From: an uncultured bacterium | Lineage (GTDB): Bacteria; Elusimicrobiota; Elusimicrobia; Elusimicrobiales; Elusimicrobiaceae | Assembly (NCBI GenBank): GCA_949294085.1 | Contig: CASFFX010000003.1 | Location: 124,001-188,000 of the forward strand | Direction of reading: 5' to 3' | DNA: 64,000 nucleotides | Shown: one piece after another, positions 48,818-57,501 of the stretch | Layout of the letters: each line of letters opens with the position of its first letter | Position numbering within the stretch: position 1 is the first letter of the stretch | Notes under the pieces: generated by a model | Told to the model about the DNA's origin: nothing | The model's database searches: none | Seen by the model: only the letters and a program-made list of their open reading frames with translations | Position numbers and translations under genes: made by a program

Positions 48818-49615
48818 CTATTTTTTGCCAAACTCGCGCGCTTTGGCCACCGTGGCCCCAATCGTGCGGTCCAGCGCCTGTGCCAAGCCGGACGATTTCA
48901 ATACGTCCAACCCGGCCGCCGTACAGCCGCCCGGCGTGGCCACCTTTTGGGCCAGTTCCGCCGGCGAAATTCCTTCCGCTTCCACCATTTTTGCCGCACC
49001 CACCGTCGTTTGTACGGCCAGCGTAACGGCCTGCTCGGCCGTCAGCCCCTGGTCCACCCCGGCTTTGGCCAACGCGTCAATAAAATAATACACAAACGCC
49101 GGGCCGGAACCCGAAACCGCCGTTCCCGCGTCAAACAACGCTTCCGGCAATTCCACCGTTTTGCCCAACCGCACAAACAGGCTTTCCACCGCGCCGCGCT
49201 GGCTGGCATTGACGGCCGCCCCAAACGCAAGCAGTGTAACGCCTTCCCCCAACGCAAGCGGCGTGTTGGGCATAATGCGTACCAGCGGCCAGCCGGGCAG
49301 AGCCGTCTGCAACTTTTCCAGCGTCCATCCCAGCGCCATACACACTACTGGTTTGGCCGGCAGACCGGCCGCTTGAATTTGCGCCAACACCTGCGGCACC
49401 ACCCCGGGCTTGACGGCAATGAGCACGACGTCCGCTTCCGAAGCGGTTTTTACGTTATCCGTGCCGGCGTAAATGCCATACTGCTGCGCCACGCGCCGGG
49501 CCGACGCCTCGCTGTGAACCGAGGCCAAAAGGTCTTCCTTGGGCCAGCCGCTTTTTAACAAGCCTTTAATCAAAGCGCCGCCCATTTCGCCGGCGCCGAT
49601 AAATCCGAGTTTCAT
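48818..49615 (-). CDS. proC: pyrroline-5-carboxylate reductase
   Basis: A 265-residue NADPH-dependent reductase for the last step of proline synthesis. The nucleotide-binding GFIGAGEMGGALI is at 4-16; the ProC signature SGSGPAFVYYFIDAL is near 168-182 and TPGGCTAAGL near 232. It ends the histidine kinase-to-proC run and overlaps proA by 1 nt (TAATG on the coding strand), so all three pro genes are translationally linked. Confidence 0.97.
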   Translation of the reverse strand: MKLGFIGAGEMGGALIKGLLKSGWPKEDLLASVHSEASARRVAQQYGIYAGTDNVKTASEADVVLIAVKPGVVPQVLAQIQAAGLPAKPVVCMALGWTLEKLQTALPGWPLVRIMPNTPLALGEGVTLLAFGAAVNASQRGAVESLFVRLGKTVELPEALFDAGTAVSGSGPAFVYYFIDALAKAGVDQGLTAEQAVTLAVQTTVGAAKMVEAEGISPAELAQKVATPGGCTAAGLDVLKSSGLAQALDRTIGATVAKAREFGKK

Positions 49616-50916
49616 TATTTGCTCCCTATTTTTTTATGCGTAAACGGTCTTGCGTTTTCGCCTACGTAATCGGCCACGATTTGGCCGTTTCCGTATAACT
49701 TATATTTATAAATGGTCAGTCCTTCCAACCCCACCGGGCCGCGCGCATGCGTTTTGCCGGTGCTGATGCCCACTTCGGCCCCGAACCCGTAGCGGTATCC
49801 GTCGGCAAAGCGGGTGGACGCATTGTGATACACGCCGGCGGAATCGGTCAAGTCCATAAAAATTTGGGCTTCATCGTGGTCGGCCGTCAAAATACAGTCG
49901 GTATGGTGCGAGCCGTAGCGGTTGATGTGTTCCACCGCGTCCAGCACGTTTTTGACGTGTTTGACCGACAGTTTCTTTTCGCCATATTCGGTGTGCCAAT
50001 CCACCACCGGGCCGGCCACGGGCGCCAGCGCGGCAATGTCCGCCCCGCCGTAAAGCTCCACCCCGTTTTGGATTAACGTTTGAAGCAACTTTTTTTGGTG
50101 AGCTTCGGGCCAGCGTTCGTCCAGCAGCAGCGTTTCCATCGTGTTGCAGGCGGAAGGATATTGGGTTTTGGCGTCCACGCAAATGCGGCAGGCCATCGCC
50201 ACATCGGCAGACGGCGCCACGTAAATATGGCACACGCCGTCCGCATGCCCCAGCACGGGGATTTTGGTGTTGGCCTTTACATAGGCAATCAGCGCGTTGC
50301 CGCCGCGGGGAATAATCAAATCAAAATATTGGTCCAACGCCAGCATTTCGGCCGATTCTTCGCGCGTATGAATTAGCTGCAGCGCCCCCGCCGGATACCC
50401 CGGGACCGACGCCAGCGCCTGCTGCAGCGTTTGGGCCAGGGCATCGTTGGTATGGCGTGCTTCGCGGCCGCCCTTTAACATCACGGCATTGCCGGATTTA
50501 ACGGCCAGCGCCGCAATTTGCGGCACCACGTCCGGGCGGGCTTCAAAAATGACCCCAATCAGCCCAATCGGGCAGGAAATCTTATACAGCGCCAGTCCTT
50601 CGTCCAGCTCCGTGGCCGCCAACACACGGCCCACCGGGTCCGGCAGCTGCACCAGTTCTTCCACGCCTTTAACGACGGTTTCCAGTTTGTCGCGCGTCAG
50701 CTTCAGGCGTTCGTAAAGGGCCGGTTTCATTTTTCCTTCGTCCACGGCGCGGCGGGCGTCTTGCAAATCCAACTGATTGGCGGACAAAATTTCATCCGCG
50801 TGTACGCGCAAAGCACACGCCATGGCGTTTAAGGCACGGTCTTTGGTTTCGGGCGACAGCGCGGCCAATACATACGAAGCTTCCTTGCCGCGTGCGGCCA
50901 TTTCTGATACGTTCAT
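49615..50916 (-). CDS. proA: gamma-glutamyl phosphate reductase
   Basis: A 433-residue enzyme that reduces gamma-glutamyl phosphate to glutamate semialdehyde in proline synthesis. Hallmarks: IGLIGVIFEARPDVVPQIAALAVKSGNA near 105-132, NAVMLKGGREA, and the catalytic Cys in YPSACNTMETLL near 255-266. The start at 50916 has an AGGA site; in-frame codons upstream overlap proB. It lies between proB (7-nt gap) and proC. Confidence 0.97.
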   Translation of the reverse strand: MNVSEMAARGKEASYVLAALSPETKDRALNAMACALRVHADEILSANQLDLQDARRAVDEGKMKPALYERLKLTRDKLETVVKGVEELVQLPDPVGRVLAATELDEGLALYKISCPIGLIGVIFEARPDVVPQIAALAVKSGNAVMLKGGREARHTNDALAQTLQQALASVPGYPAGALQLIHTREESAEMLALDQYFDLIIPRGGNALIAYVKANTKIPVLGHADGVCHIYVAPSADVAMACRICVDAKTQYPSACNTMETLLLDERWPEAHQKKLLQTLIQNGVELYGGADIAALAPVAGPVVDWHTEYGEKKLSVKHVKNVLDAVEHINRYGSHHTDCILTADHDEAQIFMDLTDSAGVYHNASTRFADGYRYGFGAEVGISTGKTHARGPVGLEGLTIYKYKLYGNGQIVADYVGENARPFTHKKIGSK

Positions 50917-50923
50917 AAAATCC

Positions 50924-52066
50924 TCACAGTAAAACGATGTTGTCGCGGTGGACGGCTTCATCGTAGTTTTTATAGCCGATTTTTTTGGCGATGTCTTCCG
51001 AACGGCAGCCCGCTATTTTGCGGCACTCCTTATCGGAATAATTGGCCAGGCCGCGGGCAAACTCTACGCCGTTTTCGTCCAGGATAGACACCGCGTCCCC
51101 CGCTTCAAATTCGCCCCCTACGGCCACAATCCCCGCCGGCAGCAAAGAGGAACCTTTCTCGCAGACGGCTTTCTTGGCTCCGGCATTGACCGTAACGCCG
51201 CCCGATACGTTGGTGGCATACGCCAGCCACAATTTTTTGCCGGGCAAATCTTCCACCGGCAGGAAAAGCGTTCCGCGGAAATTCGGCCCAAACACGCCGG
51301 CCACCGCCCCCGGGCGTTTGCCGTAGGCAATCACCATGGCCGCGCCGGAGCGCGTAACCACTTTGGCCGCTTCCAGTTTGGTTTTCATGCCGCCCCGGCC
51401 GCGGGAAGAAGCACAAAAGCCCAAAGCTTCTATTTCGGGCGTAACGCCTTGGACCACTTCAATTAATTTGGCGTTTTTGTCTTTGCGCGGGTCGCCGTTA
51501 AACAGGCCTTCCACATCGCTCATAATGCACAGCAAATCGGCGTCCATCCCGCTGGCCACCAGCGCGGAGAGTTTATCGTTGTCGCCAAAGCACACTTTGA
51601 CTCCTTTTTCTTTATACCCGCGCAGTTCGTTGGTGGAGACGGTATCGTTTTGGTTAATAACGGGAATACACCCCAATTCCAGCAAGCGGTTGAGCGTGTC
51701 GCGCAGGCTTAAATAGCGGCTGCGGTGGGCGAAATCGTCCTCCGTCAGCAAGACTTGGGCCGCCACCAAGCCCAATTGTTTGAAACCGTCTTCGTAAAAT
51801 TTCATCAGGCTGATTTGCCCCACCGCCGCGCACGCTTGCTTGAGCGATACCACATCGGGCGCTTGCGTAAGCCCCAGACGTCTTTTTCCCATGCCCACCG
51901 CCCCGGAAGTAACTACCATAATTTCTTTGCCTTGGGCGCGCAGGGCGGCAATGTCTTCCATAAACGAATACAACCGCGAAAGGGCCAAATCGCCCGTTTC
52001 GGTGCTGAGGGCATTGGTGCCAAATTTAATTACAATACGTTTTGCTTTTTTAATTAGGTCTTTCAT
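50924..52066 (-). CDS. proB: glutamate 5-kinase with PUA domain
   Basis: A 380-residue enzyme making gamma-glutamyl phosphate, the first and usually proline-inhibited step. The amino-acid kinase domain shows VIKFGTNAL at 12-20, VTSGAVGMGKRRLGL near 53-67, NQNDTVSTNEL near 139-149 and FGDNDKLSALVA. The C-terminal PUA domain spans about 285-375 (KGSSLLPAGIVAVGGEFEAGDAV). It is the first pro gene, 37 nt after the nuclease gene. Confidence 0.97.
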   Translation of the reverse strand: MKDLIKKAKRIVIKFGTNALSTETGDLALSRLYSFMEDIAALRAQGKEIMVVTSGAVGMGKRRLGLTQAPDVVSLKQACAAVGQISLMKFYEDGFKQLGLVAAQVLLTEDDFAHRSRYLSLRDTLNRLLELGCIPVINQNDTVSTNELRGYKEKGVKVCFGDNDKLSALVASGMDADLLCIMSDVEGLFNGDPRKDKNAKLIEVVQGVTPEIEALGFCASSRGRGGMKTKLEAAKVVTRSGAAMVIAYGKRPGAVAGVFGPNFRGTLFLPVEDLPGKKLWLAYATNVSGGVTVNAGAKKAVCEKGSSLLPAGIVAVGGEFEAGDAVSILDENGVEFARGLANYSDKECRKIAGCRSEDIAKKIGYKNYDEAVHRDNIVLL

Positions 52067-52103
52067 AAGTTTTCATCCGCCTTTTTGCCCGGCGGAACGG
52101 GCG

Positions 52104-52829
52104 TTATTGCGCCGCCGTACGCGCCTGTTCGCAGCGCGTGTTGAACGGACACGCGGCACAATGTTCCCAGTTCGGTTCAAAATCGTTTACTTCTATTTTT
52201 TTGCCGATTTCAATAAACGTGTCCAAAATTTTCTTTTCGTCAAACGCCTCAAACGGCGCACTCATTTTTTGGTTAAACGCCACAAAATAAAAAGTGGCAA
52301 TCCCTTTTTGCATATTCCACGCCCGGCGGGCCCCCACGGCGTAAATGCCCAGCTGCAGGGAATCCGTTACCGGAAGCGATAAATCCACATCCGTCCCGGT
52401 TTTGTAGTCAATCACTTCCCACGAGCCGTCGGGATGTTTATCAATGCGGTCAATTTTGCCGCGCAGCGTCCACTGCCCTTCCTGAAAAATAAATTCGCGT
52501 TCGGTGCTGTCCACCGTCGTTTTGCGTTCGTATTCCGCCTGGGCATACGTTTCCAGCATTTTTTTGCCCTTCAGGTACCACTCCATTTGTTCGCCGGCGC
52601 TAGCATACCCGGCCCCCAGCCAGCAATCGTCGTAATACGAAAGCAATTCGGAAGGATCGTTGCTGTTGCGGTGGTATTCTTCCAGCGCGCGGTGAATAGA
52701 CACCCCCAGCGAAGACGCCGGCACCAGCCCTTCGCGTTTGCCTTCTACATATTTATATTTGTATAAGACGGGGCACTCCAGGTAGGTTTTGATTTTGGAA
52801 TAATTCAGTTCGTATACGTCGCTATACAT
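52104..52829 (-). CDS. stand-alone RecB-like Fe-S PD-(D/E)XK nuclease
   Basis: A 241-residue nuclease similar in plan to the AddB C-terminus and Cas4. Order: Cys19 in YLECPVLYKYKYVEG; His in LGVSIHRALEEYH; Asp in LRGKIDRID; Asp and Lys in VIDYKTGTD; then three cysteines in HCAACPFNTRC near 222-232. The four cysteines probably hold a 4Fe-4S cluster. There is no helicase part and no CRISPR or cas gene nearby. The start overlaps the end of rsmD by 8 nt, so it is translated with rsmD. The biological role is unknown; a DNA repair exonuclease is the simplest guess. Confidence 0.88.
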   Translation of the reverse strand: MYSDVYELNYSKIKTYLECPVLYKYKYVEGKREGLVPASSLGVSIHRALEEYHRNSNDPSELLSYYDDCWLGAGYASAGEQMEWYLKGKKMLETYAQAEYERKTTVDSTEREFIFQEGQWTLRGKIDRIDKHPDGSWEVIDYKTGTDVDLSLPVTDSLQLGIYAVGARRAWNMQKGIATFYFVAFNQKMSAPFEAFDEKKILDTFIEIGKKIEVNDFEPNWEHCAACPFNTRCEQARTAAQ

Positions 52830-53421
52830 GGGCGTCCTCTTTCAGCTGGGCCGCACGCAAAAAATGCACCAACGTATCGCCGTATTTTTCCACCCGGTAA
52901 ATTTCCAGCCCGGCCGGCACGTCAAAGGCTTCGCTCTTGTGGTTTTGCAACACAATAATACCCCCCGGCGCCAACAGCCGCGCCGCCGCCACCTGGGCCA
53001 GCGCCGGTTGAGAAAAAGAAAGCATTTTGTTGTTGATGTCGCGGTAAGGAGGACCCATAAAAATGATGTCGTAGCCTTCGTTGTCGCTGTAAGAAAGAAG
53101 CCAATCCAACGGCTTTAACACGTCTCCCCGCAGTACTTTGGCCCGGTCCGCAAAGCCCAAATGTTCCAAATTGCGGTGAATATTTTTGATACAGGCCGGT
53201 TCTCGGTCCACCATGACGGTTTTTTGCGCGCCGCGCGACAGCGCTTCCAGCGACACGTTGCCCGTCCCGGCGAACAAATCCAACATAATCGCCCCGGTAA
53301 TGCGCGGGCGCAAAATGTCAAACAACGACTGTTTTATCCGGTCCGAAATGGGCTTTACCGGCAATTTTTTGGAAACGGAAAATATCTTCCGCCCGCGGGC
53401 GGTTCCTGCAATAATGCGCAT
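52822..53421 (-). CDS. rsmD: RsmD-like 16S rRNA (guanine-N2)-methyltransferase
   Basis: A 199-residue SAM-dependent methyltransferase expected to modify G966 of 16S rRNA. Family blocks: MRIIAGTARGRKI at the start, ISDRIKQSLFDIL near 25-37, the SAM motif LDLFAGTGNVSLEALSRGA near 48-66 and VDREPACIKNI. The catalytic motif reads FMGPPYRD, with Gly where RsmD enzymes normally have Asp in DPPY; this may weaken or alter catalysis. It begins 9 nt after the response regulator gene with AAAGGA nearby, and overlaps the nuclease gene. Confidence 0.9.
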   Translation of the reverse strand: MRIIAGTARGRKIFSVSKKLPVKPISDRIKQSLFDILRPRITGAIMLDLFAGTGNVSLEALSRGAQKTVMVDREPACIKNIHRNLEHLGFADRAKVLRGDVLKPLDWLLSYSDNEGYDIIFMGPPYRDINNKMLSFSQPALAQVAAARLLAPGGIIVLQNHKSEAFDVPAGLEIYRVEKYGDTLVHFLRAAQLKEDAHV

Positions 53422-53430
53422 ACGAATCCT

Positions 53431-54078
53431 TTATAACTGGGCGATGCCTTCTTTGATGGCGTAACGCACCAGCTCGGCTTGTTTGTGAATACCGAGTTTT
53501 TTCATAATATTGTTGCGGTGCACGTGAATCGTGTTGAGCGACAAGTTAAACGATTTGGCAATTTGCTTGCTGCTGTAGCCTTCCGCAATCAGCTGCAGCA
53601 CTTCTTTTTCTTTGGGTGTCAGGCCGGTAGCATCGCGCTTGCGGGCCGAGGTTTTGCCCAAAAAGCCCTGCACAATGTATTTGGACACTTTGCTGCACAA
53701 ATAAAACCGCCCGGCGGCCACTTCTTCAATCGCGTCCACAATTTCGTCGGCGGTGGACACTTTGACAATAAATCCTTTGGCCCCCGCTTTGAGCGATTTT
53801 TCCACCGACACACGGTCGTCGTACATGCTCAGCATGACCACCTTGGACTGCGGGTTGAGTTTTACCAACCGTTCCGTGGCTTCAATTCCGTTCAGCACCG
53901 GCATAGAAATATCCACCACATACACGTCCGCATCGTGTTTTTGGGCGTATTCCACCAATTCTTTGCCGTTGGAAATTTCCGCCACGACTTCCAAATCTTT
54001 GCCCAATTTTTCCAGCACGGCCCGCACGCCTTTGCGTACGATCGCATGGTCATCTGCCAATACAATTTTCTTTTTCAT
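53431..54078 (-). CDS. NarL/FixJ-family response regulator
   Basis: A 215-residue response regulator. The receiver domain (1-120) has the acidic pair in LADDHAIVRKG and the phospho-acceptor Asp in YVVDISMPVLNG near 54, with Lys in GAKGFIVK near 105. The C-terminal LuxR-type HTH spans about 150-215: LTPKEKEVLQLIAEGYSSKQIA, then NTIHVHRNNIMKKLGIHKQAELV. The start at 54078 overlaps the upstream kinase gene by 4 nt, so the pair is clearly cognate. Targets are unknown. Confidence 0.95.
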   Translation of the reverse strand: MKKKIVLADDHAIVRKGVRAVLEKLGKDLEVVAEISNGKELVEYAQKHDADVYVVDISMPVLNGIEATERLVKLNPQSKVVMLSMYDDRVSVEKSLKAGAKGFIVKVSTADEIVDAIEEVAAGRFYLCSKVSKYIVQGFLGKTSARKRDATGLTPKEKEVLQLIAEGYSSKQIAKSFNLSLNTIHVHRNNIMKKLGIHKQAELVRYAIKEGIAQL

Positions 54079-55226
54079 TCTTTTCCCCCATACACGACAC
54101 ACGGACACGTAACCTCTATGCGGGTTCCTTTGCCCGGCGCACTCTTAATGGATATTGTCCCGCCCAACAGCCGTACGCTGTCTTTCATGGCCAGCAAACC
54201 GACTTTGCGAATGGAACGTTGTTTCAGCTGCTTAAATCCGATTCCGTCATCCTCCACCGCCAAATGAATTTCGTCCCCCTTGCGTTCCAGCAATACATAA
54301 ATATGGCTGGCGCGGGCGTGCTTGACGATATTGTTCAGCGCTTCCTGCACAATGCGGTAGAGCAAAATTTTTACGCTGTCCGAAATGCCGTTTTCGCTCA
54401 CGGCGTCATTGTATTCAAACCGGAACGGAATATGCACGTAACTGCTGATATTTTCCAGCAGTTCCCGGATGGAACCGCCCAAAGCGCCGTCGTTCTCCAA
54501 GCTGGGCGGCCGCAGCGACACCACGATATTTTTCACCCGGCCGATGCTGTCTTTAATTTGGGCGTCCAGCTTGGCGATGTCTTCCAGCGCCTGCTTGCGG
54601 TTGCCCTCTTTTACGCTGGCTTTTACCAAGCTTAAAAGCGCCGTCAAAATGACCACCGCCGAGCCGATTTCATCGTGCAGGGCTTTGGAAATTTCCTTCT
54701 TTTCCGCTTCGCGGGCGGCCAGCAAAATTTGGGAAAACGTCCGCGGGGCGCTGCCTTCCCGCAGCAGTTCCCCCCCGTGGTAGGAGCCCGCCCAGCTGGT
54801 AATATCCCGCGTCAGCGCCAGCACTCCGGTTACGCCGGTTTGCGCGCCGCCCAGCGGGATCAGCGTGGTTTGGTAAAAATACTGTTTATCCGCTTTTTCC
54901 AGTCCCCACTCGTAATGATGAATTCGGCCGGAAAAGGCTTGGTCAAACGCCCGGTGGTGCTCCGCGCGGGATTCCTGTAAATCTTCCGCCTGCACCCGGC
55001 CGGACACATTGCTTAAAATCGTAATGTTTCGGGTAGGACCGTCCACCACAGCCACGACGTCGTAACCGTCCACCCCGTGGGATTGAATCGCCTTAAAATC
55101 GTCTCCTTTTATATAAAAGGGGACTTGCTCGTCCGCCTCGGGGGCAAACGATTCTGTTTGGCATTGAGGACAGGAGAAAACGCGACAACGTTCTTCCTTC
55201 TTTTCAGAAATTCGTTTTTTAGTCAT
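54075..55226 (-). CDS. cytoplasmic NarX/DesK-type sensor histidine kinase
   Basis: A 383-residue HisKA_3 kinase without transmembrane helices, so it senses an internal signal. The N-terminus has C-R-V-F-S-C-P-Q-C, a possible zinc or iron-sulfur site; about 40-145 looks like a PAS domain (VAVVDGPTRNITILSNVSG, then GVTGVLALTRDIT). The phospho-acceptor His is in SKALHDEIGSAVV near 183, and the ATPase has QEALNNIVKHARAS (N box), VEDDGIGF (G1) and a GKGTRIEVT block. It has an AGAGG site. It is divergent from the PBP1A gene and heads the run of seven minus-strand genes to proC. Confidence 0.92.
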   Translation of the reverse strand: MTKKRISEKKEERCRVFSCPQCQTESFAPEADEQVPFYIKGDDFKAIQSHGVDGYDVVAVVDGPTRNITILSNVSGRVQAEDLQESRAEHHRAFDQAFSGRIHHYEWGLEKADKQYFYQTTLIPLGGAQTGVTGVLALTRDITSWAGSYHGGELLREGSAPRTFSQILLAAREAEKKEISKALHDEIGSAVVILTALLSLVKASVKEGNRKQALEDIAKLDAQIKDSIGRVKNIVVSLRPPSLENDGALGGSIRELLENISSYVHIPFRFEYNDAVSENGISDSVKILLYRIVQEALNNIVKHARASHIYVLLERKGDEIHLAVEDDGIGFKQLKQRSIRKVGLLAMKDSVRLLGGTISIKSAPGKGTRIEVTCPCVVYGGKE

Positions 55227-55326
55227 AAGCAGCCTCTAATATACCTTTATTGTTATTTTACTATAGTTTAGCGGCTTTTTACTACCGCTCCCCCTCTGCG
55301 GGGCCCCAGTTAAAAACGGGCTTTTT

Positions 55327-55342
55327 TGATATAATTTATTGT
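55327..55342 (+). promoter_or_regulatory. extended -10 with 7-nt spacing before PBP1A gene
   Basis: TG-A-TATAAT at 55327-55335, then 7 nt to the ATG at 55343; no Shine-Dalgarno. Confidence 0.7.
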
Positions 55343-57475
55343 ATGCGTAAACGATTGCAAAAATTCATCTCGTCCCAACCCGTTATTTTCTCCGCTTTGG
55401 CGGGGCTGTTCCTTTTCATTATTTTAAGCGCCGTTTTTATGCGCTATATTTTTTCCGGGCTGCCGCCGGTGTATGAAATGGAAGAATACACGCCTTCTTT
55501 AACCACGAAAGTTTTTGACCGCAACAATAAACTGATTCACGAATTTTCTATTGAAAAACGCAGCATGGTCCCGCTGGAAGACATCCCCGTGGACCTGCAA
55601 AACGCCGTGGTGGCCATGGAGGACCGCGAATTTTTCTCCCATCCCGGTTTTTCCGTCAAAGGGATTTTGCGCGCCTTGCTGTACGATTTGATGACCGGCC
55701 AGGCCAAACAGGGCGCCTCCACGCTGACGCAGCAGCTGTCCCGCGGGGTGTTCCTCACGCAGGAGAAAAAGATTATCCGCAAAATCCGCGAAATTATTTT
55801 GGCCATCCAAATTGAACACCAGTTCAGCAAACGCGAAATTTTGCAAATGTACCTGAACCAGATTTATTTGGGCAGCGGGGCCTACGGCGTAAAAGCCGCG
55901 GCCAAGAAATATTTTGACAAAGAACTTTCCGAACTGACCACCGGCGAAGCGGCCCTGATTGTGGGGCTGATTCCCGCGCCGGAGCGGTATAACCCGTTTG
56001 CCAATCCGGAGCTTTCCCGCCAGCGGCGCGACCTGGTGCTGGATGTGATGTACCAGCAAAACTATATCACCCGCGAAGAGCTGGAAGCCGCCAAGCAGGA
56101 ACCCCTGCCCGAAAAACCGCCCGTGCCCGAAGACGCCCCCGGCCAATACTTTATTGAACACATCCGCCGCATTTTGGAACCGAAATACGGTACGGACGTA
56201 TTATGGAAAGCGGGGCTGAACATCTATACCACCGTGGACATTGACCAACAAGCCGCGGCCGAAAAAATCATGAACGAATACTTGCAGCAGTACGACGAGC
56301 AAGTGGCCAAAGGCTTGGGCATTGAAATTGACCCCAACGATACCGAGGCCGAACCGGAAAACCCGGAAGAAGAATCTGCCGAGCCGCAGCAGCCGCAGTC
56401 CGAATATCCCCGCCTGCAAGGGGCTTTTATGGTGCGGGACGTAAAAACCGGCGCCGTGCGCGTATTGGTGGGCGGCCGCGGTTTTGACGAAAGCAAATTC
56501 AACCGCGCCACCCAGGCCAAACGCCAGCCGGGTTCTTCGTTCAAGCCGTACGTGTGGATGGCGGCCCTGCAAAAAGGCTACACGCCGGCCACTTTGGTCA
56601 AAGATTTGCCCACCATGTTTTATTACGACGGCCGCAATTGGCGTACGTTTGACGAAACGTCCGACCTTTACTCGCTGGACTTGGCCAAACAACCGTTTAT
56701 CGCCAGCAAAGAGTTCAGCGTCTGGGTACCGCAAAACTACGGCGGCCGCAACGAAGGATGGATTACGCTGCGCAAAGGATTGGAAAAATCCAAAAACCTG
56801 GTGGCGGTAAACTTGATAGACGCCATTGGCGTGCCGGCGGTTGTACAGGTGGCGCGCAAAGCGGGCATTACGGCGGCTTTGCCGCGGGTACCGGCGCTAG
56901 CGCTGGGGGTCAGCGTGGTGGCGATGGACGAACACCTGGCCGCCTTAACTACGTTTGCCAACGGCGGGATTCATACCGACAACTATTATATTGAACGCGT
57001 GGAGGACGCCAACGGCCGCGTGCTGGAACAGCATGTGCCGGTGGAAGAAGCCGTTTTCTCCCCGCAGGATTCGTACCTGCTGATTAACATGATGAAAGGG
57101 GTCGTCCAGCGCGGAAGCGGCGCGTATGTTTCGCGCTTGGGCCGCAACATCGCGGGCAAAACGGGCACCACCCAAAGCCACCGCGATATGTGGTTTGTGG
57201 GGATGACGCCCCACACCGCAGCCGCCGCCTGGATGGGCTACGATGACGACGCTTCCCACGAACAAGGCGCCCGCTTTACCGGCAGCACCACCGCCCGCTG
57301 GTGGACCGCCATTATGCAGGAAGTCTTGAAAGACGAGCCCAACGACGATTTTGCCGTTCCGGAAGGCATTTCCTTTGCCTACATCAACCCGAATACGGGC
57401 AAACTGGCCATGCCCACCGAACGCAATAAATTTTTGGAAGCGTTTATCGCCGGAACGGAACCCCAAAGCTTCTAG
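55343..57475 (+). CDS. class A penicillin-binding protein 1A
   Basis: A 710-residue bifunctional peptidoglycan synthase. A short cytoplasmic N-terminus, one transmembrane helix (about 14-36), then glycosyltransferase family 51 with EDREFFSHPGF (catalytic Glu), GASTLTQQLSRG, REIILAIQIEHQFSK and MYLNQIYLGSGAYGV. An acidic/Pro/Gln linker (around 325-345) lies before the transpeptidase domain, which has SSFK (nucleophile Ser), SKN and GKTGTT motifs. It polymerises and cross-links glycan strands. The start at 55343 follows an extended -10 and removes 31 unlikely upstream codons. Confidence 0.95.
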   Translation: MRKRLQKFISSQPVIFSALAGLFLFIILSAVFMRYIFSGLPPVYEMEEYTPSLTTKVFDRNNKLIHEFSIEKRSMVPLEDIPVDLQNAVVAMEDREFFSHPGFSVKGILRALLYDLMTGQAKQGASTLTQQLSRGVFLTQEKKIIRKIREIILAIQIEHQFSKREILQMYLNQIYLGSGAYGVKAAAKKYFDKELSELTTGEAALIVGLIPAPERYNPFANPELSRQRRDLVLDVMYQQNYITREELEAAKQEPLPEKPPVPEDAPGQYFIEHIRRILEPKYGTDVLWKAGLNIYTTVDIDQQAAAEKIMNEYLQQYDEQVAKGLGIEIDPNDTEAEPENPEEESAEPQQPQSEYPRLQGAFMVRDVKTGAVRVLVGGRGFDESKFNRATQAKRQPGSSFKPYVWMAALQKGYTPATLVKDLPTMFYYDGRNWRTFDETSDLYSLDLAKQPFIASKEFSVWVPQNYGGRNEGWITLRKGLEKSKNLVAVNLIDAIGVPAVVQVARKAGITAALPRVPALALGVSVVAMDEHLAALTTFANGGIHTDNYYIERVEDANGRVLEQHVPVEEAVFSPQDSYLLINMMKGVVQRGSGAYVSRLGRNIAGKTGTTQSHRDMWFVGMTPHTAAAAWMGYDDDASHEQGARFTGSTTARWWTAIMQEVLKDEPNDDFAVPEGISFAYINPNTGKLAMPTERNKFLEAFIAGTEPQSF

Positions 57476-57501
57476 CGGTTCCGCGGGGCGGCTGACGGGC
57501 T

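Noticed and set aside
52104..52829. Cas4 and hence a CRISPR system.
   Set aside because: The nuclease resembles Cas4 in fold and cysteines, but no repeat-spacer array or other cas gene is in the window.
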